A program made the translations under genes and the position numbers. Shown piece after piece: positions 1 to 14,600 of a stretch of 64,000 bases of DNA. This DNA comes from Typha latifolia. Its lineage: Eukaryota; Streptophyta; Magnoliopsida; Poales; Typhaceae. How positions within the stretch are numbered: position 1 is the first letter of the stretch; each line of letters begins with the position of its first letter. The DNA is taken from assembly GCA_019914945.1 (NCBI GenBank), contig CM034113.1, positions 2,666,001 through 2,730,000 on the forward strand. The letters are read 5' to 3'. The notes under the pieces are model-generated. The model was not told the origin of the DNA. It ran no database searches and saw only the letters and a list, made by a program, of their open reading frames with translations.

Positions 1-500
1 TTGAAACCAACGATGGCCGTGCCGACCGGCACGGGGAAATAGTGTTGAAAGTTGAAACCAACGATGGCCGTGCCGGTCGGCACTTGTCATGCCGGAGGCG
101 TACCGACACGTGGCACGAGGGTGCCGCACGGCACCCCTCCTAATGCATTGCCGCGATTGCCGCCCGCCGCCAGTAGCCCGCCGATCGCTTCGTGCCCTAG
201 CCCCCGAGAGAGAAGAGAGATCGAGAGAGAGAGATCCGGATCCGAACCCGCAATTTAAGTTTTTAACCCTCTCTCTCTCTCTCTCTCCTCTCTCGGGGGC
301 TAGGGCATGAAGCGATCGGCGGGCGGCGATCGGCGAGCGGCGGGCAGCGATGGCGACGACGACTACAATGGCAAAGGTGAGTATCCCTTACCTCTTTCTC
401 TCATTCTATTACGGCACAGCCGGCACGTGCCGTGCCGTGCCGGCCGGTGGTCGGCACGGTCCGTGCCTGTGGCATGACCATCATCGTTGGTTGAAACTAT
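1..500. mobile_element. GC-rich nested foldback element (MITE-like)
   Basis: A GC-rich island in AT-rich DNA. The left end carries AAACCAACGATGGCCGTGCC twice (about 4-23 and 55-74). The right end (about 470-497) carries the inverted counterpart, ending in CATCGTTGGTTGAAAC. Inside, a second hairpin pairs about 170-206 with about 290-326: roughly 37-bp arms containing GCCCTAGCCCCCGAGAGAG and its complement, with about one mismatch, separated by GA/CT-rich sequence. The CGGCACGTGCCGTGCC-type palindromes add more fold-back potential. No transposase is seen and the superfamily is not assigned. Small ORFs here are by-products of the GC-rich palindromes. The element may continue left of the window. 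Confidence 0.6.
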
Positions 501-3500
501 AACCTTGATGAGATAGTATTGAAACTATAACCTTGATATTTTAATATATCAAGTAAGGCTTACTTGTATTAATTTAGCTTATCAATTTGACTTCGGATTA
601 GCTATTTGCAACTCTAAAGAAAATTTGTCTATAATTAAAATACAATATAAATCTGATATTTTTATTTTTCAATACAAGTTGTAAAGTAATCATCATTATA
701 CTAGAAATTTTTAGCTTACTTATGATTAACTATATAAGTGATGAGAATATATATTAAATAAATAGTGATAGTTAAGTATTTTTTTTCTATATATAGATAT
801 ATGTATAAATATGATATCACTTATGAAATGTGGATACAGTTGAATTATAATTTTTAGTAGAAAATTATGTCTCTCAATAAACTAGAAAGGATGAAAAATA
901 ATAGAAATGAGAAAGAAAGAAAGAAAATGAATAGCTATAGAATACTGCAAACTTTATTTTTTAACTAAAATTATAATTGTTTTTTTATTAGTGTAGTATA
1001 TTAAATAATTAAAATTATGACACAAAATCACTCTTTCCCTCAAAAGAATGCTAGAAATGTTCACACCAAACAAGTAAACATTCCAAATTTTGAGAAACTA
1101 CTAGAACATAATTAACTTGTAATTGATACTCATATCTTTCTCAAAAAAAAAATCTAAATAATGAAAAATGAAATACAATAAGAAATTTTTTTATCAAAAT
1201 CACCGTATATTTTATTTTTATTATTATTCACACTCTATTTTATGGATATTTATTACTCAATTCTTACATTTTATTTAAAGTGCCTCAAAAATACCTTTCC
1301 GTAGTTTTCTTTTCGGTCAATTACCATATAAATAAGTTAAAATAACTATAGATATATAATTATCTCAATACTCGACATAAAGATATATGAAAAACTATAT
1401 TATAAAGTGGAATGAGGTGTATTTTAACTTTTTATTTTACTTTTAAAAGTAATGAGATATCCTTGATTGCATTAGATATTGTATTTAGGATAAAATTTAC
1501 TCGGGTTATTTTTAAAGCATTACGAATATCCTTCAAAAGCCAAATAATAAATATACATATAAAGTATGGTAAATAATAAAACAATTAGTGTGTTTTTGAT
1601 AAATTTGCATACTAATAAAAATAGAAAATCTGCATATAACACCTTGCTTTTTAATATAATTGTAATTTACATCGTACATTTTTACTATTTATAAATCGAG
1701 CTCTATAATTTAGTGAATATGTAGAAAAAAAATACCTTAAGTTAAATTTGGGCTAACACCATGAGAATATTCTATTAAGTATAGAAATTTTATTTCTATA
1801 ATGACTAAAATATATTTATTTCTAAAATAACTAAAATGTCTTTTGTATGACTCAGTTGAGGATATTTTCATAATTTCTTAGTATATTTAACTTAACCCAG
1901 AGGTTTAGTTAAGTTTAACTAACTGATCTAACAATAGGGTGTTTTTCACACATATTCAATAAATTATAGGGCTCAATTTGTAAATAATGAAACATATAAG
2001 ATGTAAAATGTAATTCCATTTAAAGATAATATATTATATGCAAATTTCTCAATAAAATAATATAATAAAAATAAGGCGCTTATCGAATCGGATCGAATTG
2101 ATCTCGGTCTAGCATTAGAGCCCGGCCCAAGCCCGGCCCAACAAGGAGCACATACAACAATCCCAAGTTGGTTATCAAATAGTTTTCAATCTTTACATCA
2201 ACCAACACACAAAGTCAATAAAGGCAGCAGCTACTAACTTGCTTCTTAATTTTTTTTTTTCTTTTGATGTCTGATTTCTTGAGTGAATGCAGCAAGAATA
2301 TTCTCTAGTTTATAAAGGATCCTTTCAAGTTTCAATTGAGTGTAGATCTATGCCTGCCATATCTTTTTAGTGTATTTTCTACTTGGTTGTGAAGATTTTT
2401 GTTGTCCAATTGAAAGAATAGTCCTAATGCATGACCTCAATTTCTAATCTGACAAAATAGTATCTATTTTGGCCCCCCCATTTTGCTTGGTTGTTGTTGC
2501 ATGTTGTTGTTGTCATCGTCATCGTTGTCGTTGTCATTCTTTTATTTCTCATAAACGATAGCAAATTAGATAAAATATTACTATTTAATAAGTACCATGA
2601 TTTATTCACACACACACACACACACAAAAAAAACTATTATGAGGAATATAGTTACAAATTATATATAAATCATTAAAAGCTATCCTTTCCTAACAATTTA
2701 AAGTTTTAGAGCATAAAGAAGACCACAATGATCAAGTAAAGAAAGATATGTTACATATATGTTCTAGTATGCATGCCTTAATAATGTAAAGAGAAAAGTC
2801 ACTATATGCCATCTCTATTTTTCCAATCTCTTACTGTCCTTATCTTTTTCAGTCATAATATTAGAGCACAAGTGTAGTATTTCTCTACTTTAAAATTGCT
2901 TGTACTTGGAGAAATTAAACTTTTATATTAACAAGTTTATAACCCCAACTATTCTTCTTAATCTATCAATCCTTTATGAATTGCATGCCATACTTCAAAC
3001 AATTGTAAAAAATTCTCTATCTATAATTGTTATTAATTTAAACACACATGCAGTCCATGCTACATGGCAGAGATGAAGAAAATTAAAGGATTCTTGAAAG
3101 CTAAAGATTGAGCCCCTATGAAAGAGTCATGCTTTCACATGTGCATTAATTAGGGCATGACCAACTAGGCCACTAATTAATTAGGTGCACCAAATTATTT
3201 CTTATTAGGAGTTGTGATGTTATTAGTCACAATCATACTCTTCTCTGATGTACACCTCTTGATGCAAACCCACATACTTGTGATTAGTACTTTAGTGAGA
3301 CAAATCTAGATAATTAAGCTTAATTTCTCTTCTCCATTGACATAAGGACTCGCACAAGCTAATTAGCTTGATTGGCTCTTTCTCAAGATAATTCTTTGCT
3401 TCTTGACCTATTTCCTTATGGCTTGATTGCAAGTTTTCTTATGATTGTAATGTTTAGGGTGAGTCCATATGAAGATTATACTCTCATACATTGTCGCTTT

Positions 3501-4379
3501 CATTCATGAGTATAATAAAGAGCGCATGGTTTGCGAGTAAGTTTTTTTTATAGAATTTGGGACCAATACATTTCGAGAAAACTAGTATTCCATTCATACT
3601 TTAACCATTTTTATTTTTGCCCTAACTTTCTCGCTCATCAATTATTAAGCCAGCCAAAAAAAAAAAAAAAAGATATTTCAATGCACGAAGCTCCTAGCTA
3701 TGTAAGGTCTGAGTTAAAAAAAATGTACACAGTCTTACTCTCATTTTGGATCAATACAAGAGGCAACCTTAAAACTACACTTTAATGAGCAAAGCTAATG
3801 AAAAGAATGATCTAAGTTTCATTGTAATAACTCAAATCAAGTATATATAGAGCTATTATTTATGAAAAATTGAGCAATATTAATATGTGGATTTGTTTGA
3901 ACTCAATTATGTTGATGTCACAACACCTCCAATATATGTTCTTAAATGCTGCCAAACTTTGATGTGGAATATGAAAAAATAATTAATAAGATCAGTCTCA
4001 TGCCTCATGCTTCATGCTCATAAGAATAGAGTATCCTATTCTTGCTATATTGATGTCTTTGTCATTGCATGGGCCATTGCCTTAGACCCTAAGGACTCAG
4101 TCATAGCCCTTTAGCTAGGGGACCATAACTTCTTTGTTTTAACTTATCAAACTCATTTTAGGGTTAATATCTCACTAGAATATAATACAATATAGAGGAG
4201 TTTCCATTACCTTTTTATTTTAGAAAAGTGTCGCCAGTTTAAATTACAAAAAAAAAATTTGAATTCTTTTTATTACTAAACTTTCTCTTCATATATATAT
4301 TTACTAAACAGAGGCAATGTTATGTAAACATTTGATACACTTTATAAAAATCATATTAAACATATAACCAAATTAAATC

Positions 4380-4384
<5 letters not shown>
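501..4384. other. AT-rich intergenic DNA, no gene seen
   Basis: Both strands are AT-rich with stops in all frames, and no splice-compatible coding stretch was recognised. It holds a short (CA)n run at about 2607-2626 and many A/T homopolymers. Small ORFs here are low-complexity or lack any recognisable domain. Confidence 0.6.

Positions 4385-4442
<58 letters not shown>
4385..4442. repeat. (TA)n microsatellite
   Basis: About 57 bp of uninterrupted TA dinucleotides within AT-rich intergenic DNA. Confidence 0.95.
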
Positions 4443-4445
<3 letters not shown>

Positions 4446-4837
4446 GAATATAAATTGGGTCTTATCTATTCTTATGTGTAAGAGCTAAAATAATTCAAAG
4501 GGTCACATCTCATTTGGTGGACGTTGGACTAACGTACAATGAAAGCTTTTCTTAGAAAGAAAACGTGCAAAAATGAAGTGCTTTTTAGAGCCCTCTGCGT
4601 GATTTGCATGTCCATTATTATACTAATAATAGTTTCAACTTTGAGTATAATATATTGAGATAATTTTCTTTTCACTTCCTGAATTATTCTTATTTTCTAT
4701 CAATAATAACCTCTCGGATAGAAGAGCTCAAGTGAAGTATTTCTAATAGTTCAGAAGGTTATTATGTATCAAAAAAAAAATTAATAAAAATTAATGATAG
4801 TGCAGTGAGGGAAAAAGAAATTATCCCTAATATTTAT

Positions 4838-7095
4838 TGTTCTTACTGACTCCATTTAATGATCAAATTGTCACATGTTGAAGCTCATACTATATACATA
4901 GTGTCAGAGTAGTAATGATCAATAATGGCACTCATAAAAGTTCATTTCACACCCCTGATATTTGGGTCCCAAGTTTTTTTACTGTGTGTACCAAAATAGA
5001 TGGGTTGTAAATTTACTTAAGGATAATTCTATTTTTACCTTGTGAATTATTATCTTTTTTTTTATAATAATTTTTTAAATTTTTTTTCGTACATAAGTTT
5101 AAATTATCAGAAATATTTCACTTGACCTCTTCTATTATGGAACCATTATATACCAGAAATAAAAATTTCTGGAGTTATTATGTACAAAGCAAAGTTCAGA
5201 AAGTCATTGATAGAAAATGATAATAATTCAGAGAGCGAGAAGAGAATTATCCCATTTATTTATAAGACTAGATGATTTATAGTCTAAGTGAATGATATAT
5301 AAGATAATTTGACTGAGTTAGTATTTTTATTTTTAATATAAATAGTTTTCTTTATGAGTGATTTTATGTATGCATAGATAGGAATGCATTATGATACATA
5401 AATAATCTAAAAGCCACTTTTATTAAAAAGAAAAGTTGCTACATACTTACATGGCACTCATGTAGTTTAGAAGTGACGTAGAAGTTTGGAATAGATAATA
5501 TCAGGAAAAGAGATATAAGCTATTATAATATTTAGCTTAATATTAGTATAATGAGTAATAATTATATTTGATATGATATAATAGTATAAGCTATTACAAT
5601 ATTTAGTTTAATATTAGTATAAGGAGTAACAATTACATTGGATATAACATAAAATTAATATTAAAATATTAAAGAATAAATTTGTAGGGGCAATTGGTAA
5701 TATTTTATATCAAATAAAGAAAATACCCCTGATTATATATTAAAGTAGTAGTGGTAGTAAATAATATTTTTGTAAAATAATATTATCTTTTATTTAAACT
5801 ATAGACTTAAAATACTTTATATACCCAATAACTATACAGTGCGAGTTAAAGTAGGGTTATAAGTCCGCACTACAGAAAAGTGAATTCACACTTTTTATAT
5901 AAAATAATTATGTACTAGATAAAGAGGTATTGCAGGTTAATACAATATTATAAGCCAGCACTACGGTGTAACGTAAGGTTGTAAGCCCGTACTATAATAT
6001 AATGCGAGGTATAAGCCCGCACTCAATATAAAATAACCATACAATAGAAAAAATAAATAGGCACTGCGGGTTCATATAAGGTTATAAACCCGCACTACGA
6101 TGTAATGCGGGGTTATAAATCCGCACTACCGTATATTGCGAGGTTATAAGCCTATTTTATGGGAAAAGTATGTGGGCTTGCTATTTTTTATTTTTATAAA
6201 TGTTGTCTAATCTAGGAGAAAAATAGTAATTATGTATTATTATTAAATTATTTTTTAAAAATTGTATAAAATAAGATGAGGGAGAATAATGGATTACTAA
6301 GGTAAAATATTATTTAGTTATAACACCTTATAAAAAAGACTCATTCTAGAATAAACTTATCTTATTCTATTTGAATTGAATATTTCTTGTACTTATTAAC
6401 TCCATTAGATGATCAAATTGTCACATGTTTGAAACTCTTTTTATATACATAGTTTCTAAGGTTTTGGATTATTAAACTGGTAACACTAGTAATATAGATA
6501 ATAATAATAATAATAATAATAATAATAGCACACAGAAAAGTTCATATCACACCCCTGGTATTTGGGTTGAGAGTTTTTTTAAAGTATTTTAAATTTGCAC
6601 ACCAAATTATGTACCAAAATAGATGAATTGTAAATTTATTTACTGAGATTAGATGAATTCTAGCCCAGGTGAGTGCTTTGTAAAAATAATTTATACACGA
6701 ATGTAAAAATTATTGTCTGAGTTAATAATTCTATTTAATAGAAATTGCTTTCTTTATGAGTAATTGTAGATACCAACCTCTTAATTTGCTACTAATATCA
6801 AAACTGCTCATCGATTAGAGATTTTTATTAATTAAAATCACTATTTTAGAAAGTAATTTTTCTTGGCCTACTTCTATGGCACACATATGTACTAGAAATT
6901 ATCTAGTCTCCTAAACAAACATAGAATATAAATCTTAGTAATAGTTTCTACTGCTTATTAACTCCATTTGATGATCAAATTGTTACATGTTGAAACTCAT
7001 CTTCTATTCTATTAGTTTCCAAGATTTTGGGGGTTTTTAAACTCGCATATGATGTCACACTAATAATAATGATCAATAATAACACGGAGAAATAG
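4838..7095. repeat. Three dispersed copies of a local repeat
   Basis: The same module occurs at about 4838-4980, 6390-6580 and 6950-7095. It has ACTCCATTTAATGATCAAAT-like sequence, then an ACATGTTGAAACTC-like stretch, ATAATAATGATCAATAATGG-like sequence and, in the first two copies, TTCACACCCCTGATATTTGGG. The middle copy has an expanded (AAT)n tract at about 6499-6527. The copies are direct and diverged, so this looks like an old local amplification or fragments of one repeat family. Nothing coding lies between the copies. Confidence 0.6.
5836..6155. repeat. Degenerate tandem array of a palindromic ~30-bp unit
   Basis: Seven cores resembling GGTTATAAGCCCGCACTAC occur at about 5855, 5947, 5977, 6007, 6080, 6111 and 6141. 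The best-preserved units read TGCGGGGTTATAAGCCCGCA, which is nearly its own reverse complement, so each unit can form a short hairpin. Spacing is about 30 bp in the tight parts, with AT-rich gaps elsewhere. The array stands out by local GC content. Function is unknown. Confidence 0.7.
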
Positions 7096-8149
7096 AACGT
7101 AACAATCAAACAACCTTTTAGCTCTCTTCCAAATCTTTTTTTTTTTCTTAATTGCTCCATAAATTTAATACTAAAAAGAGTTTGTTCGACTGTAATTATT
7201 AAAAATATATTAAATTTATCAGTGTTTTATTTGAGAAGAGTAAGTTTAGCTCACGTCTTCTTCTTATATACAATACGTTGATCTAATTATCGTTTTATAT
7301 GTCGCAAATAGAAAAAACTTAAAAACAGATTAAACTGAATCTATTAACATTTCACCTTAAAAATTTCAAATAAATCGCTGATAAGATTACCATTACATTT
7401 CGTTAATTTCTATATATAAATGCTAATAAAAACAATAAAACACTGATTTGATACAACTATAACTAACCAAATATCATTTTGTATTAAGTTGAGAGAGGGA
7501 TCCATTTCTTAAAAAATAATTTGAGAAGGGCTATTTTGGTAAAAAAACTCAAGTTTAACCTAATATATGTTCAATGACGTCAAAAGGTTGTTCCAACTGC
7601 CAAAAGGAAAAGTTGACATTTGCCTACGTAGAGGAGTCAATTTTACCTTTGTTTTTTTTACAGGATACCCCCTCTAAAATTTCTTTATTATATATCAAAG
7701 GTTAGTATTTTCGCCCACTTTCTAACTTTACTGAGTACAATTTTTAAATAAAAAGACATAAATAGTCTTAACTCAAAGGTATCATTGGTATGAATGCAAA
7801 CAAGAATAAGAGGATATATACATTTTTAAAGAGAGATGAAATTTTGTTGACTTAAGGTATGCTATCTATGGTCATAATCCATATAGAGGATTATATAGTA
7901 TTTATTAGATGGATATTAGAAATTATTCCACCATGCTAGATTTGAATTCTAATATTATTATGAATGAAGATCTTTTTTTAATATTTGAAGTATACCCATT
8001 ATATTAAAAAATTACTTATTTATTCGGTATTAAGATATACAAACATGGAAATCACTGATATACTAACTAAAAATCTTGCATGATATCTCTGCATATATAT
8101 AAATAATTAAGTGTATACCTTCACTTGTCATGATATTTAATTTTCTAAG
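7096..8149. other. AT-rich intergenic DNA
   Basis: No gene, RNA gene or clear repeat boundary was recognised. Short ORFs here have no domain signature. Confidence 0.5.
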
Positions 8150-8640
8150 AAATATTTTACCCAAATGTGGTTAGGCTTAAATTTACTTTACCCTCTATAA
8201 TTTTATCTATGTCATTTTACCCTCATTGATTATTAATCAAACTAAAATTATTACTTTTTTTTATCATATTTAAGTACTCTACGTACTAAATTAGGCATAA
8301 AGTTGTAGATAACTTAATAAGCTTTCTGACGCATCTAAAATAATACCAATCAAATTTCAGATAACAAAATAATAATAATAATAATAATAATAAAGTTTCA
8401 TATCTTTCCTATTTGAAATCTGATTAGTATTATTTTAGATATGTCAGAAAGCTTATATATTTATGTGTAACTTTATCTCTAATGAGTATCTTCAAAATTG
8501 GTCTATAGACTGTTCAAATATGATGGAAAAAATAATAATTATAGTTAAAATATAATTGTAAAAGATAAATTGCCACAAATAAAATTATAGAGGGTGAAAT
8601 AAATTTAGATTTAACCATAGGGAGGTAAAATCTAATTTCT
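8150..8640. mobile_element. Foldback MITE with long inverted arms
   Basis: The left arm (about 8150-8365) and right arm (about 8395-8640) are inverted repeats. Examples are ACCCTCTATAATTTTAT at both outer ends and AAGCTTTCTGACGCATCTAA against its diverged complement near the centre. The loop is an (AAT)n tract at about 8369-8393. Total length is about 490 bp with no coding capacity. It is a non-autonomous fold-back element; I could not settle exact ends or a target-site duplication. Confidence 0.75.
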
Positions 8641-11600
8641 TCTAATTTTTTAGGATTTTTTTTTTGCTAGTCTACTTGTATATAAAGATTTTTAGTTAGT
8701 AGTTTTGGATCCTCTGTTGTATTTTATAAATTCCCATCTTGTATCGATAGATTTATATCTCGAGTATATGAATTCTCATTTTTGTATCTATAAATCTGTA
8801 ATGTAATGAGTCTATTATTAATGGATTCTAAAACTATATATACATATTACAATATCATTATCTATGAATTTTGAAAATAATATAGATGGATTCTATGAAT
8901 ATAATTAAGGAATTTATAAATATAATTGTAGAATTCATAAATAATCAAATTACAATTCAACTAGTTATACATAGGATTCTATAGAATCTAAGGATTCATA
9001 AATATATTTATGGAATTTGAAAATACATATATAGAATCTGAAAATACATATATGAATTTCATAAATATAATTATCAATTTTAAAAAATATATATACATAT
9101 TATAAATAAATTGATGTACACATCGATACACAAATGATAAACACTTTAGGTGCTGTTAATACTAATATTGTACAAAGAAATTTGACAATTGAATTATATA
9201 TTTAATGTTAAGATACATATTATTGTTCGTCGAAATGCATACGATAAATACATATTTTAATTAAAAAATTTAATGTTCCAAATTTATAAAACCATAACAT
9301 AAATTTTCATGGTCCGTTTATCTTTCTTTCTCCGAGTACTCACTTCTTTTATATATGGGACCACAAAAAATAGAGAATATTTGCTCAATAAAAACCAACT
9401 AAAATATTATCCATGAGTTAATAATAAAAAAGATATAATTTAATTAACACCAAATTTGCAATTATCAATTTAGGTTATATATATATATAATCTCCTGATT
9501 CTATACACAATAGTTTTTAATTCAATAGATACTAATTTTGGATTCCATAAATACTAAGATCAAAATACAATTTCAAGAATAGTAATATAAAATTCTATCT
9601 ATGAATTGCTCAAAACCTACATGATTTTATAAATCATAATAATATGAAATTAATAATCGAATCTGTATATAAACTCATAAAACCTACAAAAGTCAATAGA
9701 TCACGATTGCTTAGATAAGTTTAATAGATGCATAATTAGATTAATAGAAAACCTAGAGGTCCATATATTTTAATTACATAGATAAATTGATTACATAATC
9801 CATAAATAAATCAATAAAAAACAAATAAACAATAAGTTGCATAAATTATTTTTTGAGTCTCACGGGAATTGAAAGATTTGGCGAACGATTAAAAAGAAAG
9901 ACAAATGTGCAGGACTTAACCCATCGTTAAACTAATTATCTAGCAATATGGGTTTACTAAATTAGGAAAAATGAGGAGGTTGATTTCATAGCATCAAAAT
10001 TAAACAACTGAAGAGAAAATAAAGATGACCGTTAACAAAAAAAAAAAAATTAGGGCAAGAGAGACGAGAGTTAGTGTAAAAAGAAAGAATAAGATAATTA
10101 TGACAAGAAAGAAGGAAAAGAGTTGAGAGTAACAATGAAATCAACAATTAGTGTAAGATGAGGATGGGTTGAAAAAGAATTTTTTTCAAATTTTTTTAAT
10201 ATTTTTTGCAAGAGCACTAAAAGGAATAGCGTTTATTTTTATCTCATACCCTAAGAAGATTTTATGAGATATTTAATGCATGGAGATATTCTCAAATGTG
10301 GTGCAAGGGCAATATTAATATCCATAAAAGAAAATTGGGTAAAGTTGTAAAGTTAAATTAAAAATGGGTACTAGGTAAAAAGAAAAAGAAATAATGGTTT
10401 TGAGTGCAAATCGCGTTTATAAAATATCTTTGAGAAAAATATTTTAAAAAATGACTTTAAGGATGGCATGTTAGAAGTTAAGTTAAGAAGGCAAAGACAT
10501 ACGAGGGTATCTCTTGTTATCTCTTGTTGATGATGACAATAATCTAATTCAAATAGCCATAAAATATGATCTAATAATAATAATAAAATTAGTAAATAAA
10601 TTTTGGATTACAAAATTTAATTTAGAAATTAATCTTGGTATCTCTTGTTAGTGATGACAATAATCTAATTCAAATAGCCATAAAATATGATCTAATAATA
10701 ATAATAAAATTAGTAAATAAATTTTGGATTACAAAATGTAATATTTTGTATAAGTTGAGTCTAGTATTTAACATCTTAAAACCAATTTTACTATCAGTTG
10801 ATTGCTTCTCGAATAATGTAAGTTAGTCTTTTATAATACAATGACTATCTATCTTGTACATGAAAGAAAGTTAAAGATTCGAGTTCTTTGTTGACTTAGG
10901 ACCATCTTTTAATGTAGTAGCAGAAGACTCAAAAATGTATAAGTAAATTAAATAAACTCTTATGTAGACTTTTGTCCTATTTGTAAAAATAAATAGCCAT
11001 AATGAAGAGGTACAAAATTTTAGTAGGAAAAATTATTTATTGCTGAAAGGAAGCATCAGGTTGCTGTTAAGTTTGGATAGATGAATTTGTTTAGGTACAA
11101 CCAAGATTAACTTTCAAAATCAACTCGTGAATAATCAAAGCACCTTCTAAGTGCATTCAAAATTAACTAAACCAAAATCAAAATTAAGCCAAAAATAAAT
11201 AAATTTGGATCTTGAGTTTATTCGGGTCAATGCGAAATGAGTCAATTCGGGTCGAGCGGTGTGTGTGTGTGAATTAAATTATATATATTCTTTTATGCAC
11301 AAAAATATGTACATCTTAGGGACCAAAACTTGAGTAAAACTTGGTACTTTATATACCCTACTAAGAGTTCATAAAAACTCAATGTGGTTTAAACTCACTT
11401 TTCTTTATTTTTCATTGTCATGATAGCTATTTTAAAGCCAATTTATATTTAATTCTCATTGTTAATTTGAATAGATGAATATATAATATTGAAATATTTT
11501 TTAAGCCTTTTGTATTCACCAATAATCCATCATCAATAATGTGTAAGCTCTGCTTAAATTTGGGTTCAAAGTTTGTATAAAATTTATGTTCAAATTATAA

Positions 11601-14600
11601 TAATTTCAATATCCCTAATAGCATATACATAGTTTGATATCGTATTATTAGATATTGATTATGATATTCAATAGTTTGTTCCTTTATAAGAATGCCCCAT
11701 ATCAATTTCTCTCTTTCAAATTTACTATTTTTAATTAAGACTTATGACCAATTTCTATTTAGGTCACTCATCGGCTCAAGAATGCAGTTCTTCAATATCA
11801 TCAACTGCTCTTCATGAGGACTACAAGTCTACAAATTCACTCGTATGAGCCTATGTGTCAATTCCACGTATCATTATCCTTGACTAGGACCTTTGCTCCA
11901 TAGAGTACAATAGAGCTTGCACACCAATCCTACGTGCCTAAGTCGAATCTTAAGGCTTCAAGTCTCGATCAATTGAACCATATATGGAAACATAATTATG
12001 ATAATTCATTCACAAAATCCTACATGTCCATTAGAGTCACCAAGTTGAATGCATTAAACTGTATCAGGTAGTAAAGGTTTGGCACACATTTTAAAACCTA
12101 ATTCAATCTAAAAACTTTTAAGCTATTAGGCGAAGGCCTAAGAATCTATATAAATTCTTCACTTTTTTCTTTCTTTTTAATGTAGAACTAAACTCTCATA
12201 TTTAATATCAACATATATAAGATACACTCTGCTATCCAAAGAAATTTTGTTTCAATTTTTCTCATAATGAATTAACATAACATATTTTTCTTAGATTGTG
12301 CTTTTGCTAGGAAAATAATTGATCAGTTATAGTCTTACTTCACATACATTTTAATCTAGTATTCCTAACTAACTATTAAGAATTTTGGAAAAACATAAAC
12401 ATCAATCCTACAGTTCAACCAGCTTAAGATGTATTCATTTTTATTCTCTTGTGGCTTTTATGGAAGGAACACAGTTGAAGAATCTTCAACTATGAAGCTA
12501 ATACAAAAACATGCTTTATTATTTCTTTAAAATTTGTGTTATATACTTGTAGTGACTGCTATCCTCTATATTATTGCAACATGTGGCAAAACTGATTTCT
12601 CTTGATAATTTTATAGATAAATATTTTGCGTGTGTAATCTAACTTATATTTCCATTTGAAATAAGACCATTTGAATGCACACACAATTTAGAAATGAAGA
12701 CAAATAGATAAATCATAGCTGATATCTAGAACATCTCAATTATGATATTAAATCTGATTGAATATTATTTTGATAGATTTTCCTCATAGATGAAAGAGAG
12801 AATTTATTGCATGTGAGATAGAAGGTCATGCTACATAGCATAGAGTTGGTTTATAGTAGAAAAAAAATAAACAATGGCGAAGGTAGGTTAATTTATTATC
12901 GAGTCAAAATCTTAAAACATATTTTTAGTATAATGCTAAATATTATTGGAAAAATATTATGAGTAACATATTGACATAGAGTAATCTCTTTCTAACTCCA
13001 TCTTGAAGAGTTCTTATTCTTAATCCAGTATTGACTTAATTAGAAGGGCAAAAATTTGGTGGCCATATGAAACAGTAGGAAGCTTCTTGATTTTTATAAT
13101 CAAGCTACAGTCTTAGTACGTGTCCATTAGCAGTAGTACTTGTAATTATTATAAAAAATTAAGAAGAAAGAGAAAAAAAATAAAAGAATTTATATAAATT
13201 CTCAGGCGTTTACATAATAATTTAAACTTTTGGATTGAGTTTAATTCTATAATCTAAGTTAGATCCTATTTCACGGCCGAATCAAATAGCAAAGCAATTT
13301 AAGTTTTTCGACAAATCTTTTTCATTTTTGCATCAATATTTCTTAAATATAAAGTTAATACTACTACATTCATGTACTACAGTTTGATCATATTGGTATC
13401 CTATTAAATTATTAATATTATCTATATCCTAATTAGAAAAAAGAAAAGAAAAGTGGATAAAGATTTCAATTCAGAGCCTCTTCATGGACATGGACACTCC
13501 TACACATAAAAATCATTGTAGTAGTAAATGTGGTGATCCCCTATGGTTATCCTTATTGTGGGTCATAAATATTTCCTTATCCACAGGGATTATATCCATT
13601 TATCCACACCCTGCAAGTCTTCTGTGCTATAAAATAATACAAGCCAAAATGGAAACACAATAAATTATATAAGGATGGATAATGTCATGAAGGTCCAGCT
13701 TTTTATCTATATCCAAACTACTCTCCATTTTATTATCCATGGATTTTTTGGTAATATAATAGGATAACATGTGGAGGGCAAAACTGTAATTTGGACAATC
13801 CAGCTTCAGATAAGCAAGAATTTTGGTAATAAATTTTTTGCTTAGGGTTGGAGTGTTGGAAGGAGCATAGAAAGTTAGCACATAACACCCTACTTTTGAG
13901 GGAATTGCAGATAGGGACATTTAATTTCTTTGTTTGGAGAGCACCTTTGACTTTTTTTATTTTTGCTAGGGAGGTATACTTTTCAGACTCATTGGGTGTG
14001 CTTTCAAACTGACTTAGAGAAATAGATTTTCTTTGAGACTTTGATACCTTGAAAAGAAACACTATCATTGAGAGTGTCTTATTTTTGACCAAACTAGCCC
14101 TTCCATAATTTTTAAAAATTTATTTAGAAAACGCTGAACCGTTCAACGCCTTATATTTTAAAAAATTCTGAACAAATCTAATAAACTCGAGAGAAGATAA
14201 AATTAAAAATGATTGAATATATTATTTTTTTTTTGTGATTCTGAGCTCGGTCAGCCATGAGGAATCACTAAGTCGTTTTAACTCATAGATCTTTTTCATA
14301 TCTTTATAATGATATATTTTATGACTAAAATATATATCCAAGAACTATGATTTGTTAATATATTTTTACCTATATCTTTTTCATTTGATGTCTTAAATTT
14401 TGACCAAATTGTTATATCACCATCATGATATGCCAAAAAATAAACTATTGGATAGAAAGTTATAACTTCTGATAAGATTAGTAAACTTATCTAAAAGTAA
14501 AATACTTAACATTTTTTTTGGTGTTAAGTTAAAATACGATTTATTTTGGTAAATAAAATTTTGAAAGAATGCTAGTTTGGTAAAAAAAACTCGAAAGTGA

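Noticed and set aside
13627..14092. Overlapping minus-strand ORFs of 97 and 119 codons
   Set aside because: No domain, no homologue I recognise and no splice context; they overlap in different frames.
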